Of a DNA stretch of 64,000 nt, positions 18,875 to 27,738 are shown in pieces. The notes below the pieces were generated by a model. It was not told the origin of the DNA. It was given only the letters and a program-made list of their open reading frames with translations, and did not search any database. Both the position numbers and the translations under genes were made by a program. The number at the start of each line of letters is the position of its first letter. The stretch's first letter is position 1. The stretch is from Faucicola osloensis_D (GTDB taxonomy: Bacteria > Pseudomonadota > Gammaproteobacteria > Pseudomonadales > Moraxellaceae): assembly GCA_020041925.1 (NCBI GenBank), contig CP083409.1; one strand, given 5' to 3'.

Positions 18875-19459
18875 ATGACTATGCCTGCAAATTTTGACGA
18901 GATTATCCAACAAAACAGTGATGCCTACCGCACCCTCATTGCATCAACAGGGGAAGACTTAACACGTGAAGGACTGCTTAATACCCCAGAACGTGCTGCT
19001 AAAGCCTTTAGTTTTTTGACCCAAGGCTATCATCAAGATTTGGTCGAAATTACCAATAACGCGATTTTTCCAACTGACAATAATGAATTGGTCATGGTAA
19101 AAAATATCGAGTTTTATTCGATGTGTGAGCATCACATGTTGCCTTTTTATGGCGTTGCCCATGTGGCGTATCTGCCCGATGGCAAAGTGATTGGACTGTC
19201 AAAAATGGCACGTATCGTGGATATGTACGCCCGACGTTTGCAAATTCAAGAAAACTTAACCCGCCAAATTGCCCAAGCGGTGATGGATATGACAGGGGCA
19301 AAAGGCGCAGCGGTGGTGATGGATGCCGCGCATATGTGCATGATGATGCGCGGGGTGATGAAACAAAAATCCGATACCCGCAGTATGTCACTACTGGGCG
19401 AATTCAAACACAATACCGAGGCAAGACAAGCGCTGTTAATGGCGATTCCAAGCGCTTAA
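18875..19459 (+). CDS. folE: GTP cyclohydrolase I
   Basis: A 194-residue type I GTP cyclohydrolase, which converts GTP to dihydroneopterin triphosphate for folate synthesis. Zinc ligands can be read as Cys84 and His87 (in SMCEHHMLPFYG) and Cys155 (in AAHMCMMMRG). The substrate loop GLSKMARIVDMYARRLQ is intact at residues 107-123. An ATG two codons downstream is an alternative start. No Zur-type palindrome is visible upstream, as expected for a standard zinc-dependent FolE. It ends in a strong terminator. Confidence 0.93.
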   Translation: MTMPANFDEIIQQNSDAYRTLIASTGEDLTREGLLNTPERAAKAFSFLTQGYHQDLVEITNNAIFPTDNNELVMVKNIEFYSMCEHHMLPFYGVAHVAYLPDGKVIGLSKMARIVDMYARRLQIQENLTRQIAQAVMDMTGAKGAAVVMDAAHMCMMMRGVMKQKSDTRSMSLLGEFKHNTEARQALLMAIPSA

Positions 19460-19507
19460 TAACTACACTTAGCGCCTAAACAGCCAGCCTAAATTAACTA
19501 GTCAAAT

Positions 19508-19538
19508 AAGCCCCAGTGATGTTACTGGGGCTTTTTTA
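19508..19538 (+). terminator. folE terminator
   Basis: Arms AAGCCCCAGT and ACTGGGGCTT with a short loop are followed by T6. Confidence 0.9.
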
Positions 19539-19691
19539 TATTCAGCCGATTTATAGCGGGCATATAGTACTTTTCCATTTACTACTTTTCAATGACCTCT
19601 ATTGTCGATACACTAAAATGGTTTTCGATTTTTGCCCTGTAAGTGAATAGCATTGAGACAAATACATTAAGATAATAACAAGGAACATAAA

Positions 19692-20750
19692 ATGATCCAT
19701 CATACCAAGGCGATTAACAGCTTTCTTGACTACGTTAAAGTTCAATTACCCATCATCCAAGCGCCGATGGCAGGTGTCCAAGACAGCAAACTTGCTATCA
19801 CCGTGAGCCAAGCAGGCGGACTTGGCTCACTGCCTGGCGCCCTGCTCAGCCTACAAAAACTCGAAAGTGAAATTGCGAGTATCCGTCAAGCGACTGACGC
19901 CCCCTTTAATGTCAATTTTTTTGCGCATCAACAACCTGACTATACCCAAGCGATGCAAGAAAAATGGTTTAATGCACTACAACCTTATTATCAAGAATTT
20001 GGTTTGACGCAAGATGAGATAGCCACGACCGGTGGACGTCAGCCATTTACCCATGAACAAGCAGCGCTATTGGCGGATTTAAAAGTCCCTGTGGTGAGTT
20101 TTCATTTTGGGCTACCGGACAAAGCTTTGTTAAATATCGTCAAAAAATCCGGGGCGATTGTGATATCCTCTGCCACCACGCCTGCGGAAGCACGCTGGCT
20201 GCAAGCCAATGGGGCGGATATGATTATCGCGCAGGGATTGGAAGCGGGTGGGCATCGGGGTATGTTTTTAAGCCAAGATGTGACGCTGCAAGCGGGCACT
20301 TTTAGCCTATTGCCCAATATCATCCGCTCTGTCAGTTTGCCGGTGATTGCGGCAGGTGGTATCAGCGACAACGCTACCGCACAAGCAGCGTTTGCCATGG
20401 GCGCCAGTGCAGTACAGGTGGGTACGGCTTTTTTGCTGGCAGATGAGTGTGATACCAAAGACTTTCACCGCAAGGCGCTACAAAGTGAGCGAGCCGAACA
20501 CACCGCTTTAACCAATGTATTTAGTGGCGGCTTAGCACGTGGGATTGTCAATCGCTTTATGCAAGAAACGGGGTATATTAGCGAGTCTGCACCGCCATTT
20601 CCCCATGCATCGTTCGTCAGCAACCCCATTAAAGCCAAAGCCGAAAGCATGGGAAGTGATGAATTTAGCTCACTGTGGGCAGGGCAAAATGCGAGATTGG
20701 CGAAAAGTGGTACAGCAGATAAAATTATTCAAGATTTACTTGGCTACTAA
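19692..20750 (+). CDS. nitronate monooxygenase (2-nitropropane dioxygenase family)
   Basis: A 352-residue FMN-dependent TIM-barrel enzyme that oxidises alkyl nitronates. The N-terminal PIIQAPMAGVQD and the AQGLEAGGHRG segment near residue 185, with the family histidine, support the nitronate monooxygenase group. PVIAAGGISDN near residue 218 fits the FMN phosphate site. FabK-type enoyl-ACP reductases share the fold, but a genuine fabI is present 1 kb away, which favours nitronate monooxygenase. AAGGAA upstream supports the start. It is monocistronic, with a terminator shared with convergent ggt. Confidence 0.85.
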   Translation: MIHHTKAINSFLDYVKVQLPIIQAPMAGVQDSKLAITVSQAGGLGSLPGALLSLQKLESEIASIRQATDAPFNVNFFAHQQPDYTQAMQEKWFNALQPYYQEFGLTQDEIATTGGRQPFTHEQAALLADLKVPVVSFHFGLPDKALLNIVKKSGAIVISSATTPAEARWLQANGADMIIAQGLEAGGHRGMFLSQDVTLQAGTFSLLPNIIRSVSLPVIAAGGISDNATAQAAFAMGASAVQVGTAFLLADECDTKDFHRKALQSERAEHTALTNVFSGGLARGIVNRFMQETGYISESAPPFPHASFVSNPIKAKAESMGSDEFSSLWAGQNARLAKSGTADKIIQDLLGY

Positions 20751-20782
20751 TTGCAAAAAATAATCTTGATATATTTTGTTAG

Positions 20783-20818
20783 TAAAAAAAACGTGAGTCG
20801 CAGCACTCACGTTTTGTT
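20783..20818. terminator. bidirectional terminator between the nitronate monooxygenase gene and ggt
   Basis: Arms ACGTGAGT and ACTCACGT with loop CGCAGC are flanked by an A-tract and a T-rich tract. Confidence 0.85.
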
Positions 20819-20829
20819 TAATGAACAGT

Positions 20830-22599
20830 TTAGAAACCTAATGTTTTGCCATCAGGATTTCTTGGGTCAGAATAGCCATAAAACCCAGAATCATCAGCTT
20901 GAATAATTTGAATACGTCCCATTGGTGCTTTAGTAACAACTTTATGACCTTTGTCTTGCAACAATTTTATCGTATCAGGACTAATGCCTGCTTCAACTCT
21001 AAGCTCATCGGGTAACCATTGGTGATGAACGCGTGGTGTAATTATCGCTTCTGCTGGATTCATTTCATGGTCAATCGTATTAACCACACTTTGCAGTACA
21101 GTGGTGATGATACGAGCCCCACCTGGACTACCTGTAACCAGCCAAGGTTTATTATTCTTCATGACAATCGTTGGTGTCATTGAAGAAAGTGGACGTTTTT
21201 TTGCTTCAATCGCATTGGCAGTGCCACCCACTAGACCAAACGCATTTGGCACACCGGGTTTCACTGAGAAGTCATCCATTTCATTATTGAGTAAAATCCC
21301 TGTGCCTGCTGCAACAATGCCACTACCAAAGTTAAGATTTAATGTATAGGTGACAGCAACGGCATTGCCCGCTTTATCCATGACGGAAAAATGCGTAGTC
21401 TGGTCACTTTCATAAGGTTGTGGTTTACCAGGTTTAATGTTTGATGAAAGTCTTGCTTTATTATCATCAATCGTTTTGACCCGTTCATTAGCATATGCTT
21501 TCGAAGTTAAACCTGTGACAGGGATTTTGACAAAATCCGGGTCGCCCAAATATTCTGAGCGGTCAGCATAGGCTAATTTCATACTCTCTGCCATGTGGTG
21601 AATATTTTTGGCACTATTTACCCCATCTTCTTTGATAGGGTAATGCTCAAGCATATTTAATATCTCAATCAAGTGTACACCACCCGAACTCGGGGGTGGC
21701 ATGGTAACAACTTTATAGCCTCGATAATCACCAATAATTGGCTGACGCTCAACAACTTTATAGGCTTTTAAATCTTCAAGTGTCATTGTGCCACCCTGTG
21801 ATTGCATTTCTTTAGCAATTTTTGTGGCGATTTCACCTTGATAAAATGCGTTTGCCCCTTGTTTGGCAATCAAACGCAATGATTTTGCCAAGTCTTTTTG
21901 TACCAACAAATCACCAGATTTAAGCGGTTCACCGTTTTTGAAAAAAATCGCTTTGCTAGCTGACCATTTACCCAGTGTTGATTTTTCTTCTTTTAACGTC
22001 TGTGCCAATACATCACTGACAATAAACCCTTTGTCTGCAAGCTTAATTGCAGGCTCTAGCACTTTAGATAATGGCATTGTACCCCATTTTTTTAGCGCGT
22101 ATTCCATCCCAGCTACTGTACCAGGCACACCTGAAGCGTCATGCGTGAACAATGATTTTCCATCGATAACATTCCCTTGATTATCCAGGTACATATCACG
22201 GCTAGCTTTGGCGGGCGCAATTTCGCGAAAATCAATCGCAACATCTTTGCCAGTTTTATCATCATGCAACACCATAAAACCACCACCACCAATGTTGCCT
22301 GCATTTGGCAAGACGACTGCTAAGGCAAATCCAACCGCGACCGCCGCATCGATAGCATTCCCGCCTTGTTTTAATATATCCAAACCAACTTGCGTTGCTA
22401 ACCCTTGCTCAGAAGCCACCATACCATTTTTACCATAGACAGGATGAAAGATATCATTACTGCTATCGTAGCGATTTGCCGCTGCCTGGCTAGCATTGGT
22501 GATTGGTTGTGGTAATAGTTTGCTTTGGGCAATGGGTGATATCACCAACATTAAAGCCAATGACAGATTGGTTAAAATCAGTTTAGGTTTTAGTCGCAT
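20830..22599 (-). CDS. ggt: gamma-glutamyltranspeptidase precursor
   Basis: A 589-residue periplasmic N-terminal nucleophile hydrolase that transfers or hydrolyses the gamma-glutamyl group of glutathione. A signal peptide covers about residues 1-26, ending near PIAQSK. The autocleavage site and nucleophile are the first Thr of TTHFSV near residue 403, separating large and small subunits. The small-subunit motifs GSGIVAAGTGILLNNEMDDF and SSMTPTIV are intact. The length matches the family. It neighbours the cysG-cysH region, which fits a role in recovering cysteine from glutathione, but it has its own promoter region and is not clearly in an operon. Confidence 0.93.
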   Translation of the reverse strand: MRLKPKLILTNLSLALMLVISPIAQSKLLPQPITNASQAAANRYDSSNDIFHPVYGKNGMVASEQGLATQVGLDILKQGGNAIDAAVAVGFALAVVLPNAGNIGGGGFMVLHDDKTGKDVAIDFREIAPAKASRDMYLDNQGNVIDGKSLFTHDASGVPGTVAGMEYALKKWGTMPLSKVLEPAIKLADKGFIVSDVLAQTLKEEKSTLGKWSASKAIFFKNGEPLKSGDLLVQKDLAKSLRLIAKQGANAFYQGEIATKIAKEMQSQGGTMTLEDLKAYKVVERQPIIGDYRGYKVVTMPPPSSGGVHLIEILNMLEHYPIKEDGVNSAKNIHHMAESMKLAYADRSEYLGDPDFVKIPVTGLTSKAYANERVKTIDDNKARLSSNIKPGKPQPYESDQTTHFSVMDKAGNAVAVTYTLNLNFGSGIVAAGTGILLNNEMDDFSVKPGVPNAFGLVGGTANAIEAKKRPLSSMTPTIVMKNNKPWLVTGSPGGARIITTVLQSVVNTIDHEMNPAEAIITPRVHHQWLPDELRVEAGISPDTIKLLQDKGHKVVTKAPMGRIQIIQADDSGFYGYSDPRNPDGKTLGF

Positions 22600-22823
22600 G
22601 TCCCTATCCTTTTAAATTACTAGTTGATGTTGTAGCAGATACAAATAATATGTATGGCTACAATATACATAAATCCTTTCACAAAAACGTCATATTAAAT
22701 TGTGACAAAAATATTTTTGTTATCTGACCCATTCGTTAATTTTTCTAACGGATATTTAAGTTATAAGTATTTAGCGCAATAGGCAAGCTTTTTTAAATGC
22801 CATACCCCATCAATTAAAGATTG

Positions 22824-24224
22824 CTATCGTTTATTAAGTCTGTGATGTAGCTTAACCACATTGCCCATAATTAAAATCGCTGGGGCAGGCAAGTTTGCCT
22901 CACGTTGTTTTGCCACGATGGTTTCAAGCGTGCCTGTCAATACTTGCTGATGCGGCAAGCTGGCATTGGACACAATCGCAATCGGTGTACTGGGATTTTT
23001 TCCTGCGTTAATCAAGCCACTCGTCAGTTTATCAAGCTGCTTTAATCCCATATAAAAAACCACGGTTTGGTTATCATCAAGCCAGCTGGCAAAGTCTTCA
23101 TTGATGGTATCCGTCTTAAGAGAGGCGGTAACGAACTTGACAGAGTGCGCATACGCACGGTGAGTCAATGGAATACCGGCACAGCTTGCCGCCGCGGTGG
23201 CTGCGGTAATCCCCGGCACGACTTCAAACTCAATCCCAGCTGCAACCAATTGCTCGGCTTCTTCGCCGCCCCGCCCAAATACATACGGGTCGCCGCCTTT
23301 GAGACGTAACACGCGTTTTCCTTGCTGCGCCTGTTCGACCAGTAGCTCATTGATTTTTTCTTGCCTTACCGCATGATCACTGGCTTTTTTGCCGACGTAG
23401 ATTTTGGTGGCATCACGCCTGCACAGATCGAGAATCTGCGCTGGAACCAAATTATCATAAAATACCACATCCGCTTGTTGCATCAATCGTAGCGCTTTAA
23501 AGGTTAGCAAATCAGGATCGCCTGCCCCTGCGCCCACAATGTACACTTTACCAAGCTGTGCTTTATCTGTCGGCTGGTTGTTGGCGTGCTGCTGTAGTAG
23601 GTTTTCAAGTTGGCTTTCAGCTTTGCTTAGGCTATTTGTATTGCCTTCAAATACCGATTCTGCGACTTGTCCTTCAAAGGCTTGTTCCCAAAACTTACGT
23701 CTAGCCGTCACATTGGGCAATGCAGCTTTCACTTTATCGCGAAATCTACCTGCCAACCCTGCTAATTCGCCATATTGCGGTGGTACGACTGTTTCGATTT
23801 TGGCTCTCAGCAGTCTTGCCAGCACAGGGGCTTTGCCTGCACTGGATACCGCAATGGTAATCGGATTGCGGTCAACGATGGCAGGAAAGATAAAGGTACA
23901 TAGCGGTGGATTATCGACGACATTGACTGGGATAAAACGATCTTCACAGTCTTGAAAAATCTGCGCATTCACTGTTTCATCATCGGTACAAGCAATGACA
24001 ATGGTTTGTTTATCCAAATATTTTTGCTGATAAACATCGTTAATCAATTGATGACGAGAATCGCTAAATTGTGCGGTGAGTCTCGGCTCATAACTGGGTG
24101 CAACAAAGGTGATTGTAGCCCCTGCTTTGTCAAGCAAATCCGCTTTACGCAGTGCCACTTCCCCACCGCCAACCACGAGTACGGGGCGATTTTCTAATTT
24201 AAAAAATAACGGTAAGGTATTCAT
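22824..24224 (-). CDS. cysG: siroheme synthase (precorrin-2 dehydrogenase/ferrochelatase plus uroporphyrinogen III methyltransferase)
   Basis: A fused 466-residue enzyme. The N-terminal domain starts at LPLFFKLENRPVLVVGGGEVA (NAD-binding) and contains AVSSAGKAPVLARLLR, the dehydrogenase/chelatase core. The C-terminal SAM-dependent methyltransferase begins at about residue 225 (VGAGAGDPDLLT), with RLKGGDPYVFGRGGEE and GITAATAAASCAGIPLTHR. The product is siroheme, the prosthetic group of the sulfite reductase encoded nearby. The start at 24224 matches the E. coli CysG N-terminus better than two ATGs further upstream. The linker between domains (residues 195-199) holds an exact copy of the 15-bp repeat. 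Confidence 0.94.
   Translation of the reverse strand: MNTLPLFFKLENRPVLVVGGGEVALRKADLLDKAGATITFVAPSYEPRLTAQFSDSRHQLINDVYQQKYLDKQTIVIACTDDETVNAQIFQDCEDRFIPVNVVDNPPLCTFIFPAIVDRNPITIAVSSAGKAPVLARLLRAKIETVVPPQYGELAGLAGRFRDKVKAALPNVTARRKFWEQAFEGQVAESVFEGNTNSLSKAESQLENLLQQHANNQPTDKAQLGKVYIVGAGAGDPDLLTFKALRLMQQADVVFYDNLVPAQILDLCRRDATKIYVGKKASDHAVRQEKINELLVEQAQQGKRVLRLKGGDPYVFGRGGEEAEQLVAAGIEFEVVPGITAATAAASCAGIPLTHRAYAHSVKFVTASLKTDTINEDFASWLDDNQTVVFYMGLKQLDKLTSGLINAGKNPSTPIAIVSNASLPHQQVLTGTLETIVAKQREANLPAPAILIMGNVVKLHHRLNKR
23623..23637 (+). repeat. 15-bp motif TTGCTTAGGCTATTT, exact copy 4 (in cysG)
   Basis: An exact copy coding for Asn-Ser-Leu-Ser-Lys in the variable linker between the two CysG domains. 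E. coli CysG has a different, non-repeat linker at this place. Confidence 0.8.
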
Positions 24225-24244
24225 AGACATTCCCAACATTAGAT

Positions 24245-24274
24245 AGCGACAAGAACAATAGCGACAAGAACAAT
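24245..24274. repeat. 15-bp tandem duplication upstream of cysG
   Basis: AGCGACAAGAACAAT occurs twice head to tail. It lies in the cysH-cysG gap just upstream of the cysG start and abuts the hairpin at 24274-24299. Confidence 0.85.
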
Positions 24275-24299
24275 TAAGCTGAACCTAAGTTCAGCTTAA
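24274..24299. terminator. strong hairpin between cysH and cysG, possible weak terminator
   Basis: Perfect 11-bp arms TTAAGCTGAAC and GTTCAGCTTAA with a 4-base loop lie 28 bases after the cysH stop. The following minus-strand tract (TTGTTCTTG) is only partly T-rich. It may attenuate readthrough into cysG or protect the cysH transcript end. Confidence 0.5.
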
Positions 24300-24327
24300 C
24301 ATTTTCATACATACTGCCGATCAAAAA

Positions 24328-24963
24328 TTATAATTGTGTGTGTAGACCACATTCACGGTTCTCTTCTACTTTGGTAGGGTCAAAGTAGTCATGTTCATTT
24401 GGCAAATCATGCTCTTTTAAGTAAGCTTCTAGGTCATCTTCTGACCAATGGAACAATGGCGCTACTTTTAACACGCCGTCTTTACTTTCTGACAACACGT
24501 CAAGCGATTGACGAAATTCTGTTTGGTCTTTACGAATCGCATTAATCCACACATCAGGGGCAATTTCTTTTAACGCACGTCCAAATGGCTCAAGTTTCAC
24601 TTGCTCAGTGAATTTTTCGTGTGCTGGGTTGTTGACGCTAGGTACGCCGTTGAACTCGACATCACGCCAAGCTGCGGTTTGTTGCGGCAAGTAGGTAATC
24701 ACGTTTAAGTTTAGACGTTTAATCAAATCTTGGGCGTGGCGATAAGTGGCTTCCGTGTTGTAGCCAGAATCCACGAACAATACTTTGATATCAGGACGTT
24801 GTTTGGCAACCATCTCTAACAGTACCACTTCGTAAGGGCGAAAGTTGGTAGTGATGATAGGATTACTACCTTGTGCCAGTGCCCAAGCAATGATTTCCTC
24901 TGGGGTTTTGCCATTCAATTCTGCATTGGCTTTGTCTAGGTCGATATTTAGTTTATTGCTCAT
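24328..24963 (-). CDS. cysH: phosphoadenylyl-sulfate reductase (thioredoxin-type)
   Basis: A 211-residue PAPS/APS reductase that makes sulfite. The C-terminal ECGLHTQL carries the catalytic cysteine, and the family serine-rich/FVDSGYNTEAT region is near residues 74-84. The cysteine pairs that bind the [4Fe-4S] cluster of APS reductases are absent, since the corresponding region reads AHEKFTEQVKLEPF. This points to the cluster-free, PAPS-using type. It is shorter than E. coli CysH (about 244 residues), mainly before the C-terminus. An independent terminator separates it from the upstream cysI-DUF934 transcript. Confidence 0.9.
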   Translation of the reverse strand: MSNKLNIDLDKANAELNGKTPEEIIAWALAQGSNPIITTNFRPYEVVLLEMVAKQRPDIKVLFVDSGYNTEATYRHAQDLIKRLNLNVITYLPQQTAAWRDVEFNGVPSVNNPAHEKFTEQVKLEPFGRALKEIAPDVWINAIRKDQTEFRQSLDVLSESKDGVLKVAPLFHWSEDDLEAYLKEHDLPNEHDYFDPTKVEENRECGLHTQL

Positions 24964-25132
24964 TGGATTTCCTAATGTTTTATGGTGAAAAATTGGGATA
25001 CGCTATGCTAATCAATTACGTGATGTTTAAAAAATGATTTTTAATGATATTATTATGAAAATTTAGAATTAACCAATTAACTTGAAATGCAGAAACAAGA
25101 AGTTAAAAAAGATAAGGTAGCAACTTACTAAC

Positions 25133-25162
25133 ATTAAAAAAGCGAACCCGTAGATTCGCTCA
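25133..25162 (-). terminator. terminator of the cysI-DUF934 transcript
   Basis: On the minus strand, arms AGCGAA and TTCGCT with an 8-base loop are followed by T7. It lies about 20 bases past the DUF934 stop, so cysH must have its own promoter in 24964-25130. Confidence 0.85.
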
Positions 25163-25182
25163 ATCTTGGCATGATTCAACAA

Positions 25183-25758
25183 TTAATTGGCAAAAATCGG
25201 TAATTGCGTCACGCTGCGACCTGTATAGCGGTGTTTGATATCGACAAAATAATCAAACCAACTGGGGTTAAAATCACTGTCATCAATATCAAACTCACTA
25301 AACCCTACTTCGGTGAGCAGCTGCAAGGTATCTGGCAAGATATCACCGCTGGCGCGCAACACAATAGCGGGGGTATGACTGGGGTGTTGCTGGATTTTTT
25401 GCGCTAAACTATAACCGCGTCCATCACGAAAACCATGAAAATCAATCACAATCACCGACAGTAGCGGCATCACTTTGACAAAGTCCTGGTGCAAAAACTG
25501 ATAATCACTAGCACCCGATAAAATAATACCCAGTTTTTTATCGCCCAACCGATTAGATAATGCTACCAAATCATCCGCTTCTAACTGCGGTTTTGGCGGA
25601 TTTTTCTCGCTAAATTCAATAGGGCGATAGTCCACCAAAATTTCAGTGATATCTGAGGCATACTGGGATGGGTCGATATGCTCGATTTTTTGCTCATGAA
25701 TACTCACGCTCACTGACTTTACATTATCAATCACTTGACTTTGGTTAATGAGTGCCAT
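25183..25758 (-). CDS. DUF934 family protein, sulfite-reductase associated
   Basis: A 191-residue cytoplasmic protein of the DUF934 family, which is regularly found next to cysI in proteobacteria. The C-terminal core matches the family pattern: VIDFHGFRDGRGYSLAQKI near residues 90-108, ILPDTLQLLTEVGFSEFDI near 140, and a late WFDYFVDIKHRYTGRS. No catalytic residues are established. It begins 3 bases after the cysI stop and so is translationally linked to it. A role in sulfite reductase assembly or electron delivery is inference from position. Confidence 0.85.
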   Translation of the reverse strand: MALINQSQVIDNVKSVSVSIHEQKIEHIDPSQYASDITEILVDYRPIEFSEKNPPKPQLEADDLVALSNRLGDKKLGIILSGASDYQFLHQDFVKVMPLLSVIVIDFHGFRDGRGYSLAQKIQQHPSHTPAIVLRASGDILPDTLQLLTEVGFSEFDIDDSDFNPSWFDYFVDIKHRYTGRSVTQLPIFAN

Positions 25759-25761
25759 GGC

Positions 25762-27471
25762 TTATCCCTCCACCGGCTGTTCTGATTTGTCACGATATAC
25801 ATACTCTTTAAATGGCTCAATGCCGATACGATCAACAACTTCGGCAAACGTTTCACTACCAAAGTCAGTATCCGCCGCTTGACGGTATTTAAGATAGACT
25901 TGCAGGATATCATCCACTGTCGCCGCAACCGCATCGACAGGCACGGATTTGCCCAAAATATCGCCTAATTTGGCGTTTTGACCCGATCTACCACCGAGCG
26001 AGATTTGGTACCAATGCTCGCCCTTTTTATCTACGCCCAAAATACCGATATCTGCGACATGATGATGCGCACAGGCGTTCATACAGCCTGACATATTTAG
26101 GCGAATTTCACCAATATCATGGACAAAGTCTGCGTCTTGGAAATATTGGTTGACTTGGTTAACGATATTTAAGGTACTGGCATTGGCCAATGAACAATAG
26201 TCAAACCCTGGACATGAGATAATATCCGTCAATAAACCAATATTTGGGCGGGCAAGGTCGTATTGTTTGAGCACCTGATAGACGTCATATACTTCTTCAA
26301 GTTTGACATCCGTGAGCACCAAGTTTTGATGATGGGTGCCGCGCACTTCACCAAAGCTGTATTTGTCCGCCAAATCAGCCACCACGCGCATTTGGGTAGC
26401 GGTGATATCGCCGGTGTCTTGCATAAAGTGCTTGAGTGAGATAATCACCACGTGATAGCCTTTGACTTTATGCTCGCGGGTATTTTGGTTAAACCAACGC
26501 ACAAACTCGCTATCTTCAAACTGGGCAGCCAGTTTGTCTTGGCTAGCTTGTAATTGTTGTTGGCTGAATGTTTGATACGCTGGCGGTGGAAAGTAGGTTT
26601 TGGCGTGTTCAATTTGTTCAGCTGTCAGTGTTAATGCACCGTCTTTATTGTGTTTTTCCCAATCTTCTTCCACGATTCGTGAAAACGCTTCGGCGCCCAT
26701 ACTTTCAACCAAAATCTTGATACGGGCTTTGTATTTGTTGTCACGGCGACCGTATTGGTTGTAGATACGTAATATCGCATCTAAATAAGAGAGTAAATGG
26801 CGTTCAGGTAAAAACGGACGAATCACTTTGCCAATCACAGGCGTGCGACCTAGACCACCGCCCACCATCACTTCAAAGCCAATGTCACCTGCGTCATTTT
26901 TGACGACATGCAAGCCAATATCATGAAGCTGGGTCGCTGCACGGTCTGAGCGAGTACCAATAACCGCAATTTTAAATTTACGCGGTAAATAGGTAAATTC
27001 TGGGTGAAATGTTGACCATTGGCGAATGATTTCACAATACGGGCGCGGATCGGCAATTTCATCAGCCGTCACACCGGCAAACTGGTCGGTGGTGGTATTG
27101 CGAATACAGTTGCCTGAGGTTTGAATCGCATGCATTTGTACCGATGCCAATTCTGCCAAAATATCAGGCACTTCTTCTAATTTTGGCCAGTTAAATTGCA
27201 TATTGGTACGGGTGGTGATATGACCATAGCCACGGTCGTATTTTTCGCTGATGTCGGCAAGTTTACGCAGTTGATACGTCGCAAGCAGACCATAAGGAAT
27301 CGCCACGCGAAGCATCGGCGCATGACGCTGAATATATAGACCGTTCATCAGGCGTAATGGCAAGTACGCTTCTTCACTGAGCTCGCCAGCCAAAAAACGT
27401 CGGGTTTGGTCGCGAAACTGCTCGACCCGATCGTCTACCAATTGTTGGTCAATTGCGTTGTATTTATACAT
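25762..27471 (-). CDS. cysI: sulfite reductase hemoprotein subunit
   Basis: A 569-residue siroheme/[4Fe-4S] reductase that reduces sulfite to sulfide with six electrons. Cluster ligands follow the family pattern: CPGFDYC near residue 418 and CMNAC near residue 459, with the Cys-x5-Cys and Cys-x3-Cys spacing. The repeated nitrite/sulfite reductase half-domains begin near residues 45 and 345. No cysJ flavoprotein gene is present in the window, so the electron donor is unknown and may be ferredoxin or a reductase encoded elsewhere. It is divergent from sat, sharing a 267-base promoter region. Confidence 0.92.
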   Translation of the reverse strand: MYKYNAIDQQLVDDRVEQFRDQTRRFLAGELSEEAYLPLRLMNGLYIQRHAPMLRVAIPYGLLATYQLRKLADISEKYDRGYGHITTRTNMQFNWPKLEEVPDILAELASVQMHAIQTSGNCIRNTTTDQFAGVTADEIADPRPYCEIIRQWSTFHPEFTYLPRKFKIAVIGTRSDRAATQLHDIGLHVVKNDAGDIGFEVMVGGGLGRTPVIGKVIRPFLPERHLLSYLDAILRIYNQYGRRDNKYKARIKILVESMGAEAFSRIVEEDWEKHNKDGALTLTAEQIEHAKTYFPPPAYQTFSQQQLQASQDKLAAQFEDSEFVRWFNQNTREHKVKGYHVVIISLKHFMQDTGDITATQMRVVADLADKYSFGEVRGTHHQNLVLTDVKLEEVYDVYQVLKQYDLARPNIGLLTDIISCPGFDYCSLANASTLNIVNQVNQYFQDADFVHDIGEIRLNMSGCMNACAHHHVADIGILGVDKKGEHWYQISLGGRSGQNAKLGDILGKSVPVDAVAATVDDILQVYLKYRQAADTDFGSETFAEVVDRIGIEPFKEYVYRDKSEQPVEG

Positions 27472-27640
27472 GCGGATTCCTATGTCACTAATACAAATTC
27501 TAATTACAAATTAAATTTAAAACTTTTAGCTGTTGCAGCCATTTCAACTGGGTGAAATTTTAACCTGCCTATCATAAATGCCCAAGGGGTATTTAGTAAA
27601 TTCCATTTTTACATAAATATATCGAGTTACTGCATTTATT

Positions 27641-27655
27641 ATTGCGAACCGCAAT
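27641..27655. promoter_or_regulatory. inverted repeat in the cysI/sat divergent promoter region
   Basis: ATTGCG-AAC-CGCAAT, a perfect 6-bp dyad, is followed at once by AT-rich sequence including ATTATA. It is placed to influence sat and cysI promoters. CysB would be the expected regulator of these genes, but its sites are poorly defined and I cannot assign this one. Confidence 0.35.
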
Positions 27656-27738
27656 ATTCTATTATACGCTACCTTAATTTTTTTGAACCGTCTGTTTTTT
27701 TGACACCTTAATTTTGACACGCTAATATAGGAAATCCG

